Below, in pieces: positions 33,212 through 43,721 of a stretch of 64,000 nt of DNA. Position 1 is the first letter of the stretch, and the number at the start of each line of letters is the position of its first letter. Source of the stretch: Selaginella moellendorffii (Eukaryota > Streptophyta > Lycopodiopsida > Selaginellales > Selaginellaceae); contig NW_003314291.1 in the NCBI RefSeq assembly GCF_000143415.4, forward strand, positions 329,437 to 393,436, read 5' to 3'. The position numbers and the translations under genes are program-made. The notes under the pieces were generated by a model. It worked only from the letters and a program-made list of their open reading frames with translations, did no database searches and was not told the DNA's origin.

Positions 33212-33305
33212 CAGAATTTAGGCTAGGACTAGATAAACAAAAGGGTACCATTAAGAAAGCAGAATTTAGGTTAGGACTAGATAAACAAAAGGGTACCATT
33301 AATAG
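33212..33305 (+). repeat. Promoter minisatellite of PEBP U3, two copies
   Basis: Two 47-48 bp units of the type found at 17709 and 22954, directly upstream of the conserved promoter. Confidence 0.75.
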
Positions 33306-33401
33306 TCTAGGTGCCAGAAAGGAATGCATAAACCCTATGTTAAAAGGTAAATCACTATATAAATCTAGGTATCAAAGTGATCACAACACAACAAAGGATC
33401 A

Positions 33402-33992
33402 ATGAGGAAGCTTCTGGTAGTTGCTTTCTTGGCTATATTCTTTGCAGGAGCTACTTCTTCGCGATTGTTAGCGTCTACTCCACCACGATCTCCATCGCCA
33501 GGATCTCTAGCAGTGGAGAAATCGATCTCTATAGCTGTTTCCTACACAGGAAAGGATAACTTCACCGATGGAACCCTTTTGACGTGCCCACAAACCGCGA
33601 TTCATCCTAACGTTATGGTCCCAGGACATGTTGATCCTGCGCAGCTTTACTCCATCGTGATGATAGATAGGCGAGCTTCGCGGTCGATGTTTACATTGGC
33701 AGATCAATTCACGTACGTCCACTATTGGATCGCCAACATCCCTGGATCAAAGGTTGACGCTGGCACAATTTTGGAGGAGTATATGAGGCCTGCACCCCAC
33801 GATTTCATGCAGCACAAGTACGAGTTTATACTGTATAAGCAGCAAGGGCAGATCAATACGCCTCTCGCGGATAGATTCGTCAAGGACTGGGAAGCGGTCG
33901 CAAGCGCTTACAACCTTGGCAGCCCAGTAGCAACGACTTCCTTTGTTGCGCAGCTCACCCTAAACTTTAGAACGAGAATGTTCCAATGTTAA
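33402..33992 (+). CDS. Secreted PEBP-family protein, intronless (U3)
   Basis: 196 residues, same architecture as 17954 and 23132. Private changes include DNFTDG for DTFADG and GHVD for GDVD just before the DPAQLYS strand. The TATA box at 33356 and leader are conserved. Open throughout with no stop or shift, so three of three complete copies remain open while the neighbouring genes in every cassette are broken; this suggests constraint on PEBP, although recent copying could also explain it. Confidence 0.88.
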   Translation: MRKLLVVAFLAIFFAGATSSRLLASTPPRSPSPGSLAVEKSISIAVSYTGKDNFTDGTLLTCPQTAIHPNVMVPGHVDPAQLYSIVMIDRRASRSMFTLADQFTYVHYWIANIPGSKVDAGTILEEYMRPAPHDFMQHKYEFILYKQQGQINTPLADRFVKDWEAVASAYNLGSPVATTSFVAQLTLNFRTRMFQC

Positions 33993-34150
33993 AAAGGTGG
34001 CTTCTTTGAATCATTGCGTGTTGTTCAAAACTAGAGAAAAGAGATTCAACAATTGTTAGAACAAGATCGTCGCAATGTTATAAAGGTGGCGAGATTATAG
34101 ATGTAATGTTCTTTGAATTAAGAGAACGAAAATAGAGAAAAGAGATACAA

Positions 34151-34759
34151 TTACAGTTTAGAGTGGTGTATGGTGTTGTTGCTCAAGAACACTGTCCCAG
34201 ATAGGACGACTTCGCCTCTCTCCTTAACTTTACACTTGAAGGAGATCCTGAAAGAAGAAGCAAGCGTTACAGGGATGATCTAGCAAGAGAAACGATTGCG
34301 AGTGCTTACTGCAAGCTCTTGCCTTGTTCAATGTTACGAGGACGTGGTGCAGGAACCTGGAGCTGATCGTTGCAATTCTCATCGGATCACCGTCGCAGCC
34401 GCACCGAATTATAGCTCTCACGGCATAGCTAAGCATGCAAAGCCCATGAAGAATGGGACGCTGGAAGCTGTGTTTTTAAATCCCGTCACAGACGTCATTC
34501 GCAAGAATAACAAAGCTTACCCTGCATCTGCGGCGAGCTTTGGGTCCGAATGCAAGGGATTCATGTCTCAGAGTAACGCCTACATCACGGACGAGTAACT
34601 TATGTTCTACAAGGAAAAACTAAAAATGAAAGTTAATCTTTCGTTGCCTGGTTCGGCCTGATTTGATCTTCAAACTCGAAGTCTGGAGGAGTTGCGTCAA
34701 ATTCTTTCTCATTGAAACTGATGGGAAACTGTGACGATGTTCGCAACGAGAAGGAGAAC
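34151..34759 (-). pseudogene. ECH2-like: Hydratase-2 relic, 3' half (U3)
   Basis: Stop at 34151 with HHSKL intact, and the KVKERGEVVLSG, GETLVTL and SGDMNPLHSDP-type exons recognisable. It ends at 34759 in the middle of the FLRGAGGF exon, exactly where the inverted segment starts. The 5' half is on the other strand at 35897-36285. Confidence 0.75.
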
Positions 34760-35099
34760 ATCGTCTCCTACTCTAGAAATGCAAACATAATCTTGAGAAG
34801 AAGCAAATCAAACAAAATCCTGCCTTCTTTTGAGCACAACCTAGTGGTCCCAAACCCTCGCAATGAGAAGAAGCAAATCAAACGAGATTGCAGCCACTTC
34901 CTCTCTTTATCAAGCAGATAAGCCAGGCTTTAAAAAGTGGTACTACAGGATTATGCACCCTAAGGAACTGGTGTCAAAGCTCAAGCAAAAACAGCTCTAA
35001 ATATCAAAGCTTGAGAACAAAAAAGTGACATTGTAGAGAATAGAAACTTAAGTTAGTCTTGTTATAGCCTGCTTTGAGCAGCCAGCGAGAAAGAAAACT

Positions 35100-35320
35100 A
35101 AGATAAGTTTCAAGAACATAGAAGCTTAGAATAGCATGCATTGTTTGTTTCTCCCAGTTTCTCCAGCTTCTTTGTAGGTCTTTACACAAGTCCCAATTGG
35201 CCTTCTTTGGAGTGATGCTAAGCATGGGACCCTGAAAATAAGAACACGCAAGAAAAAAAGAATGAACAAACAATCACCTTTTGTGATCTTTCTCCTCTTG
35301 TAAATTTTCTTTGCCATTCA
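35100..35320 (-). pseudogene. Cwf18/CCDC12-like fragment, inverted copy
   Basis: Reverse complement of 25530-25760 with the same intron and PKKANWDL block, plus one extra G near 35154 relative to that copy. Confidence 0.45.
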
Positions 35321-35896
35321 CATTGCATGTGGAGATGTTGATGCAGAAATGAGATCCTGACAGAAAATCCATGACTCTATCAAAATTACTGCCATGCCAA
35401 AATTCCTTAATCATCCGTGTTTCATGTTCTCCAGAAGTGAAGGTATTTATAGCAGAATGTCATTCTCTTTAGGGACACACCGCCAAACTTCTGTAGAGTG
35501 TCTTCTTGTGTAGTTAATGAGAGGTTACATTCATCCATCTGGATGAAAGTCCTCTTGGATTGGAGATCTCTGTCTGGCTCCTTTGGCTCCCAATGTGCCA
35601 CTATCATAATTTGAATCTGAGGCTCCTTCCTCTGGCTCCCAGTGTGCTGCTGTGGCTATCTCTCCATTACAATTCCACCTCTATCTGCTGCTGCAGCTGC
35701 TGGATCACAATCTACAGAACTCACCAGACTTTGTCACGAAGATTGATCAGACAGCAAGTGTCTTCTAGGTCGACATCATATCTTCAGTTAATATCTCCCA
35801 TTCATAATCAAAGTTCCAAAATCATAGTCAATTTATATACTTTTGGGCAATTTCACTAATTCCCCATCTCTTGTTTTAAATGTATATAATGTGCAG

Positions 35897-36285
35897 CTTT
35901 GATCCGAAGCTACTGGTGGAGATTCACAAACCACATCCAGCGAGTGCACGGGTAAGGTTTCTCTTTTCTCTTTTTCCTTGAATTTCAAGTGTCTCTATCT
36001 TTGTAAATTCAGGTTCGTAGCAGCAAACGAATTTCAGGTCTTCGTGACAAAGGTACGACTGTTTCGTTTTTCATGCGCAAATATCTATGCGCCACTTTTC
36101 TAGTGGTTGAAATGAAACTCTTGCATCGATACCGGGGAACTGCTATGTCTGCAAAGGTGCTGTAGCTTTTGTATAATTGAACAGAGAGTAGGCCTAGCCT
36201 AATTCAACAATTTTGCAGGACTTTGGTATTCTTACGCAGTGCTGGAGGATTCTAGGCAGGTCCTGGAAAGCCGTTCTCCTTCTCG
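35897..36285 (+). pseudogene. ECH2-like: Hydratase-2 relic, 5' half (U3), on the opposite strand
   Basis: The exon from 35897 encodes FDPKLLVEIHKPHPASAR in frame, with 14 bases fewer than the U1/U2 copies. After a short GT-AG intron, VRSSKRISGLRDKG follows. The next exon is degraded, and the FLRGAGGF exon is cut at 36285. FDPKLL...EIHKP is typical of the linker before the catalytic hot-dog domain of peroxisomal hydratase 2. Confidence 0.7.
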
Positions 36286-36429
36286 TTTGTCATCGGAGAA
36301 CCTCGAAGAAGGCAAGATTTAGTTTGATTGCTTCTTCTCAAGTGCTTGACATTGCCAAGGTTTGGGAGGCTATAGCATCATCGCAGTACCATTAAGTTGC
36401 GATCAGAGGAGAACAATCTCAAAACACAC

Positions 36430-36850
36430 TCACCGACCAGCTCTAAATGGAGTGCGACATAAGTCAATTCCTTTCATGTTGATGTCTTGCTTAAGCAATC
36501 TCTCTGGGTTGAGCTTCTCAAGCTTAGACCAGATGGATAGATCTTTAGACCACATGTTTCCTATGGCTATGGTGCCTGCAGGGATGTGGTGAGCAGCCAA
36601 GCATACATCGTGAATTGCCAACCGAGACCAGGAGAGCAAGGACGCATCCTAAGAGTCTCCTTCACAACGGTTTGGAGGTACACCATTTTCATACTTGGCA
36701 ACTTTAGACTTTCCAACCATACCAGTAATCTCATTGCACAACCTTCTTTTTTATTTCAGGATGGATGGCAAGCTCCACTAGAATCCATTCAGTGAAGAGA
36801 GCAACGGTGTCAAACTTTGGAAATCATCTCCTATGAAGTCACAGCATAAG
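36430..36850 (-). pseudogene. Cytochrome P450 (CYP78-like) relic, block C, best copy
   Basis: The minus strand has an open run SWSRLAIHDVCLAAHHIPAG, then GNMWSKDLSIWSKLEKLNPE, RLLKQDINMKGIDLCRTPF and RAGR. This is the plant P450 segment from the strand after helix K to the heme-loop approach. An upstream piece in another frame reads LQTVVKETLRM (helix K, E-T-L-R in place of E-x-x-R). The Cys-heme loop is missing. Neighbour to the hydratase-2 5' half at 36285. Confidence 0.75.
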
Positions 36851-39360
36851 AAACATTATGTAAGTCATTAGAGCAGGAACTGCATACTTCTGAGATGATG
36901 TTTATGCATTTTAAAGTGAAAATACATGTTAAAAATAATTAATTAGAATGAAAAGTGGTATAGTGAAAAGGTGGCTGCTTTTTAGGTTATGTGTAAGAAA
37001 AAATCATTAGCATTTCACCATATCACAATTCCATCTAGTGAAATTTATGTCATTCTTCCTAAAATTTTGCCATAAAAGTTTTCCATAAATTTTTTTTTGA
37101 AAAAATACTCTGTCCAGGCTGGCAGTGTTACTTGAGGCTGCAAATATCACCAGCAAGCCTATTATTAAAAAGAACTGTAAATGTGGGAAGAACCTATGTG
37201 ATGACTTCTAACTGTCAATAGAAGAAGAAAAAAAGCACCTAGTAGTACTTACCATGAACTTTATGTTCTTCCACAATAAGAAGTTATGCATCTATTTACC
37301 TACAAAGTGAAAGAAATCATCTCAAAGCTACTGAAAAAAAGTTTAACACTGGGATCTTTAATGAAAACTATTGCAATTGTCAACTCTAATCCAAGCCTAC
37401 TCCATATATAAAAGCATGAATCAAGTCATGTAATTATCACTGAAAGTACCAGCTTTTCTAAATTGAAGCTTCCTCTTGCCTCCACAAAACACATCCAAAA
37501 GACATAAACTTGGAGTACTTCTTGGCTGCTTCTCTTACAAATGGAAGTACATGCTCTCCTATATCAGAAAAAAAAAAACTTTTACCTATAAAGAAGTGAA
37601 AAAGAGAGAGATTTTGATTGGTATTATAGGATTTTGTTTATTACATTGGACTGGATAGCAACATAGCTTTTCAATCTTCCTTACATTCATTACCATTCTT
37701 CTCAAAACTTGGTAGCCATCATTTTCACTAAAATCTAAAACAAGCACTAGCTAAAGTCATGTAGATACTTGAGTTCATTAAAAAATTTGGACCACATAAG
37801 GTGCTAGTATGGTAGCAAGAATTGTAGTTGAGGCCTTTGGAGTATGTACAGTGTTTGTCAAGGAAAGCAGAACAAGGCTAAATATGAAAGACTTCCCTCA
37901 TTAGAAATAGGTAGACAAACCAAAAACACACAAATGCTCACATATGACAAAACATGTAGGATTGAGAGCTTTTTGTTTGGCAGGGCTACTGTTGAGCATG
38001 ACTCACTCAAAAGCATTAGAACAAATCTTTCAAGGAAGGAACAACACAAAAAAAAAATAAAAAATAAAAAATAAAGTGCAAAGAAAAATAAGATGAAAAG
38101 CCTCTCATCCAAATTCTCTTACTCAAAAGCTTTAGAAACAAGCTTTCATGGTAGAAGAAATCAAGCAAAAAAAAAAAAAAAAAAAAAACTTAAGGTTTTA
38201 TTTAATGTTTTTTGTTGCAAATGTGATTGTAAATATCAAAAATTATCTATTGGTAAGTATTTTCAGATATTCTTCATTTTACTGCCATGATAGCAAAAAG
38301 TTAGTACTGTTAGTTCCTTTTATTAGTCTTTGTCTAAGCTAATTGAGAAATTGGTCATCATGTATATGTTTATCCCAGAACATAAGGTAAGAACTTCAAT
38401 GTGTTTTTGCTAAGTATATTCAGCCTAAGATGAGAAATTCATATATTGTTTTACATTTACTAGTGTTAAAAATCTTTATGATATTGAGGTTGGTCCCTCA
38501 ATATTCACTATATGGTAACTTATCGTGTTTGCCAAGATACTGTTATTATCATTCTTCATCCATTCCATTTCATTAGCTATTTATAAAAAGTATCTAGATT
38601 TACTAGTGAAGTATATCTATGGAAATGGTTTTGAACTTGCATCTAAATTTACAATCTAACACCATTTCATATTTAATAAATCTTGTTCTGGTTTTATGTT
38701 TGGAAGCCCAAACTCCATACTCTGCTAACTGGTAGAATACCTATATCTTTGCATTATGCCACTAATATGTTGAAATAATATTAAACTCCGTTGGCTTTGT
38801 TTTATATATTGGTTTTAGTATTAGGATATTAGATATTTTAAAACTATTCCAAAGTCACTCTATGCTCTTGTCCTTTTGATCATTGAGATATATGCTTGAA
38901 AGTCATTTCATGCTTTAGTTCCTTCACTCTGTTGCTATATACTTAAGAATTTAGTTTCACTATTTCATTCAGTGCTTCAAAGCCCTGAAACTCAAGTTTT
39001 ACTTTATTGCCCTTGGCCCACATGTCTAAAGCTTTAGATTCTAATTTATGGTTATTCTATAGTAAATCACTATAGAGTAAATTATAAAAACCATGTACAC
39101 TACATTTTTAAGTAGATAAGTTTTATTTCTTGATTTTGTTTTTTGTTTTTGTTTTTGTTGTTTTTTATTTGATTTTACCTTGTATTTTGTTGTTATTAGA
39201 TTTCATATTTTGGATTTTGGGATCCTAAATCTTTAACTCAAAAGCTTTAAAACAAAGCTAAAACTAAAATAGACAAACAACTAAAGAAAAATAGGAAACA
39301 AAAGTAATAAGAACTAGTTATCCCATTCTATTCTTAATTACTATTAACCCAGGAAAATCA
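36851..39360. other. Non-coding block C sequence with a decayed LTR relic
   Basis: Parallel to 26441-28780. A relic of the gypsy-1-type LTR lies at about 38215-38880. A poly-A tract of about 20 lies near 38167-38187. No gene supported. Confidence 0.5.
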
Positions 39361-39369
39361 TACTAACAA

Positions 39370-40253
39370 ACTAGTGAAATTGCTAGAAAGTATATATATT
39401 GATATAACTTTGATTTAAATAGGAGATATTGACTAAAATAATGCCACAATGCCCTACTAAGTATTTTGCCTTAAAATGAAGAATATCTATAAATGTATTT
39501 GGAAAATACTTATTGTTCAATTGGTCTTGGCACCAACATTGCCATTGATATTTAGTCAATTATGTACATCGTGATCTAGAAGCCATAACAGCAAATAATG
39601 TTTGAGATCTAAGTGGAGCTAGAGAAGATCATGATAGAGAGCTAGCCACAATAGCAAATATAGCATTAGATTGTGAAGCAACAATAACCTCACTAAGACT
39701 TAAAGGAGCTATGCAAAGAGTTAAATGAAGCCTTAGATTCAGATTATGATCTAGAGCTTGGGGATGTTATAGTAGCACATTAAGAACCAAACCAACTAGG
39801 TAAAGAACTTCAACCTAAGCTAGGTAAAGCCTCAAATTCAGATAATGATCCAAAGTTTGGGGAAGCCACAATAGCATATTAGGAGCTACAGGAGGAAACA
39901 TTACATTTAAATTATGATTTGGAGTTTAATAGAGCCACAACAGCACACTAGAAGCCAAAGGAGCTAAGTAAAGAATTTGAATTTGAGAGGATTTTTATCT
40001 AAGTAATGAATAAATAGAATTTCTCCTTAGCTGCACAAAAAGGCATTTTACAAAATTCTGAAAGTGTGTCAATGAAGAGACTATTATAAAAATATAAATC
40101 ATTTGGAGCAAAGTCCCATTGCAGTGAAACTTTATGTTTCACTATTTCCATTAGCCAAGTAGTTGAAGTTACTAATGTTGAGTGTGTTATTCTGCTATAA
40201 ATACCTTTGCTTGTGGAGAAAACAACATGAATGGCTTGAAGAAACTCTATCAA
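39370..40253 (-). repeat. R arm, inverse, block C (left part)
   Basis: Parallel to 28790-29640. It is interrupted at 40253 by the Athila/Tat-like element and resumes at 46929 (to about 47390). The last five bases, ATCAA (40249-40253), are the target duplication. Confidence 0.7.
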
Positions 40254-40921
40254 TGTGGGGAAAAATACACGACAACAAGAAAGACGGGAAAGACTCCCCT
40301 AGGGCTTGTATTCAGCAGTAACTACAAATCACTCATACTGAGTGTGCTGGGCCTGCAGTAACTCCTCTATGATCACACGTAGGTAACGGTACCACACTTG
40401 ACCACAGGTTGGACAAGTAGTTGGAATTTGCTGCTCCTCTTGAATTCTCAACTCCTCGATCGCACGCTTTATCCGCATGTTGTTGGTGACGCGATCGGCA
40501 ACGGGATCTCGACGGCCTATAGGAGGTCTCACCATCTTCGAGCAAAGAGAACTCCAGAACCCGAGAGAAAACAAGAACTGTAAAATAACTGAATGGCCGT
40601 ACTTAAATTCAAACTCCCAAAAACTTAAACACCAACCAATGGCTGAAACTTTCCCAGCTAATAACTCTTCATCCACAACTCCGATCGACTTGATTTTACC
40701 ACCAAAGAACTGCCCTTGATCAGATCTTCAACTTTCTAGAAAACAACTTCTTCAAATTCTCACTTCTGAAATCCATCACTTTTTCTCTCTCTAAACGAAA
40801 TATTCATAGAAAGCTTCTTCAGCGAGCTTCTTCAATTTTCACCTTTTTCTAGCTTAGAAATACGTCAGTACTCACAAAAACAACCTCAAGTATGAAAATA
40901 CGACCGTATATACGGTTGACA
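40254..40921 (-). repeat. gypsy-3 3' LTR
   Basis: Starts TGTGGGGAAAAATACACG and ends CGGTTGACA on the plus strand. Pairs with 46261-46928. Confidence 0.9.
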
Positions 40922-41423
40922 CCATACCACCCTGATACTCGCGCCGCCCTCGGCACGCTGACTACCATTAACCACTGACTTCTTGACTGGTTCAAACCCA
41001 ACTCTGCTACACTTTCCTCTGACACCGCTCAACTCGGCTCCATTTGACTTCTCACACGGCGACACTTCGCCTCTTTCAACTCTCTTCTCCTACACTATTG
41101 CTGAGCTCGCCTCCACCGACGTCTACAGCCTCCAAAAATAAATCCTCCTGGCGCTCCACACCTGAACTCATAAAATCTCCCCCTTCAGCTGCTCCTCTCA
41201 AAGATGTGCAGCCAACTCTACCTGCGTCTTCTACGCTTGTTCTTAAATGAAAACACCAACATACCTCCATTCGATTCTGAAACTTCCCATTCAGCTACAA
41301 CCACAGCTCTCAGCTGGCCTCAGCTCTGGTCATCCTCGACTCTGATTCGGATGGCTCCGACACATTGGACTCTCGCTCAGCTCCGGCTGTTTCATCATTT
41401 GAACGTGTATGGTACTTTTTCAA
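40922..41423 (-). other. gypsy-3 3' untranslated region
   Basis: Lies between the integrase stop and the 3' LTR. The purine-rich GGGTGGTATGG next to the LTR (minus strand) may serve as polypurine tract. No gene seen. Confidence 0.5.
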
Positions 41424-43721
41424 TCAGAAACCATTGATCCGCGTTGGCAGCAGGTTCCCACTCAAATCTGCCACCTGCACTGAGCCATTGTCGTTGACAT
41501 TCACCACCACGTAAGGGCCCAGCCACCGTATCTTGAGTTTTCCTGGCCGTTTCCAAAACTTGCTGTCATACAGCAACACCAAATCCCCTATTGCAAACTT
41601 CCGCTCTCGAATATGATCATCATGCCATTTCTTTCTCCGCTTCTGCAATGCCTCTCTAGCTTGAAATGCCAACAGCCTCGTCTCATCCAATCGTTCTAGC
41701 TCGTTCAACCTCTGCTGTATGGCACCGTCCCAGTCCATAGCATGCTCTACAGCCGTCCTCAAGGCTGGAACTTCAAGCTCCACCGGCAATAGTGCTTCCT
41801 GCCCATAAACCAACTGAAAAGGTGAGAACCGAGTGGTCACCTTAAAAGCAACTCGATATGCCCAGACTGCATCCAAAAGGCGCTTATCCCAATCTGTCCG
41901 AGAAGCTGAGCAGGTCTTAGTAACAATCCGGCAAAGAGTTCCATTTGTACGCTCCACTTGACCATTGCAACGCGGGTAGTAAGGAGTAGACTTCGAGTGA
42001 TAAACTCCATAAGTTTCTGTCAGTGCTGCCACTGCCTCGTTCAAGAAGTGTGTTCCCCGATCACTCACCAGTTCGAGGGGAACTCCAAACCGTGTAATTA
42101 TCTGCTCATAAAGAAACTCCGCAACCTTCTTACCAGTATCCTCCCGTAGAGCCTTCACCTCAGACCATTTTGTAACGTAATCAATGCAGACCAGTACATA
42201 CTTATAACCTGTCCGTCGAGCTGGAGGAAACAGTCCGCAAAAATCAATCCCCCATTTTTCAAACGGCATCACTGGCAACAGTGGATGAAGAGGCTGGTAG
42301 TCACGCTTATCTGGCTTCCCTGCTCGCTGACAAGGGTCACAGGTTTTGACATAGTACGTAACCTCCTTCCTCAATGTCGGCCACCAATATCCAGCTCTGC
42401 AAATAATCTCCACCGTCGCTTCTGTTCCAAAGTGGCCTCCATATGACGAGTCATGGCATGCCGCTATCACCTTAGTCGTCTCATGTGGTAGCAAACACCG
42501 CCTCAGTACGCTATCTCGTCCAATCCGGTATAATACACCGCCAACCATCGTATAGAGTCGGCTCTGCAACAAAAGCCGTCGCTTCTGCCGGTTATTCAAC
42601 CCTGCCGGATACTCGCCATTGCCAAGGAACTTAACCATCTCCACATACCAGTCCGGCACTGTTTCAAATTGGAAGATAGGTGCATCTGGCAAATCATCCT
42701 CTACGCCTACTTCCTCATCACTGTCCTGTGGTGGCAGCCTCGATAAGTGATCTGGCATCTGATGGCTGCTTCCAGGTTTCAACACAATGCGGAACTGAAA
42801 TTCCTGGAGCAGCAACAGCCAACGTGTGATTCTTCCTGTCTTGCATGGCTTCCCTATTAAATACTTCAGTGCCTGATGATCAAGGAAAAACACGAACTCC
42901 TTGCCAAGTAGATAATGCCGATATTGCTGGATCGCATAGATCATGCCGAGTCCTTCCCTCTCAGTTGCTGAATAGCTCTTCTCAGCCGTTGAAAGTTGAC
43001 GGCTGCTGTAACATATTGGATGATCTGCTCGTCCATCTGAGCATTGACACAGCACCACACCAATGGCCACTGCTGATGCATCCACGTGAACGTGAAACTC
43101 CAAGTTCCAATCTGGCATCTTCAAAATCGGCGCGTTTACCAGTGCCAGTTTCAAGCGTTGGAAGGCCGCCTCACATACAGTTGTCCACTCATATTTAGCC
43201 CCCTTCTTCAGTAGGCTAGTCAAGGGTAGAGCTTTCTCGGCAAAGTTCCTCACGAAACGGCGGTGATATCCCACATGCCCAAGAAATGCCTGCAATTGCT
43301 TCACAGTCTCTGGTGACACCAGCTGCATGATCACCTGCGTCTTGGCCGGATCGACAGCTAAACCTTCTCTTGACACTATCCGACCCAGCAGCACTCCATG
43401 CGTTACCCAGAACTGACACTTGAACGGGTTGAGAGAAATCCCATAGTGCCGACAGCATTCAAAACACTTCTCGAGCAAGCCTTCATGCGCCAACTCGCTC
43501 CCATAGACACTGAAGTCGTCAAGGAATACTTCCATAAACTCTCGCATGTACGGCTGGAAAGCTGCTGTGACGACCCGCTGAAAGGTGGCAGGTGCATTAC
43601 ACAGGCCGAAGGGCATAACTTTGTAGGCATAGCAACCCCACTCAGTCACAAACGTGGTTTTGAGCTGATCCTCTTCTGCTATCTGCACCAGTCGTGGTAT
43701 CACTGCTGTCATCGATCCCAT
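41424..43721 (-). CDS. gypsy-3 partial RT, RNase H and integrase
   Basis: 765 residues open. It starts inside RT (EEDQLKTTFVTEWGCYAYKV, then MPFGLCNAPATF and FLDDFSVYG, an intact catalytic pair typical of Athila/Tat elements). It continues through RNase H (HVDASAVAIGVVL; the Y-S-A-T-E-R-E block) to integrase with an HHCC zinc site (SSYGGHFGTEA; CDPCQRAG) and the DDE triad (GIDFCG; VSDRGTHF; GQVERTNG). The fingers and first palm motifs of RT are absent: the protease reading frame runs straight into this region with an 80-bp overlap in another frame. That indicates an internal deletion, so RT is inactive. Confidence 0.85.
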   Translation of the reverse strand: MGSMTAVIPRLVQIAEEDQLKTTFVTEWGCYAYKVMPFGLCNAPATFQRVVTAAFQPYMREFMEVFLDDFSVYGSELAHEGLLEKCFECCRHYGISLNPFKCQFWVTHGVLLGRIVSREGLAVDPAKTQVIMQLVSPETVKQLQAFLGHVGYHRRFVRNFAEKALPLTSLLKKGAKYEWTTVCEAAFQRLKLALVNAPILKMPDWNLEFHVHVDASAVAIGVVLCQCSDGRADHPICYSSRQLSTAEKSYSATEREGLGMIYAIQQYRHYLLGKEFVFFLDHQALKYLIGKPCKTGRITRWLLLLQEFQFRIVLKPGSSHQMPDHLSRLPPQDSDEEVGVEDDLPDAPIFQFETVPDWYVEMVKFLGNGEYPAGLNNRQKRRLLLQSRLYTMVGGVLYRIGRDSVLRRCLLPHETTKVIAACHDSSYGGHFGTEATVEIICRAGYWWPTLRKEVTYYVKTCDPCQRAGKPDKRDYQPLHPLLPVMPFEKWGIDFCGLFPPARRTGYKYVLVCIDYVTKWSEVKALREDTGKKVAEFLYEQIITRFGVPLELVSDRGTHFLNEAVAALTETYGVYHSKSTPYYPRCNGQVERTNGTLCRIVTKTCSASRTDWDKRLLDAVWAYRVAFKVTTRFSPFQLVYGQEALLPVELEVPALRTAVEHAMDWDGAIQQRLNELERLDETRLLAFQAREALQKRRKKWHDDHIRERKFAIGDLVLLYDSKFWKRPGKLKIRWLGPYVVVNVNDNGSVQVADLSGNLLPTRINGF

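Larger units (their letters stand above)
34747..36285. other. 1.5-kb inversion with 13-bp inverted duplication at its ends
   Basis: Relative to cassette U2, the segment matching 24500-26000 is reversed here. CGAGAAGGAGAAC at 34747-34759 recurs in reverse complement at 36273-36285, as expected if staggered breaks were filled in during inversion. The segment carries the inverted R-arm piece, the cwf18-like fragment (35100-35320, minus) and the 5' half of the hydratase-2 relic (plus). Confidence 0.8.
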
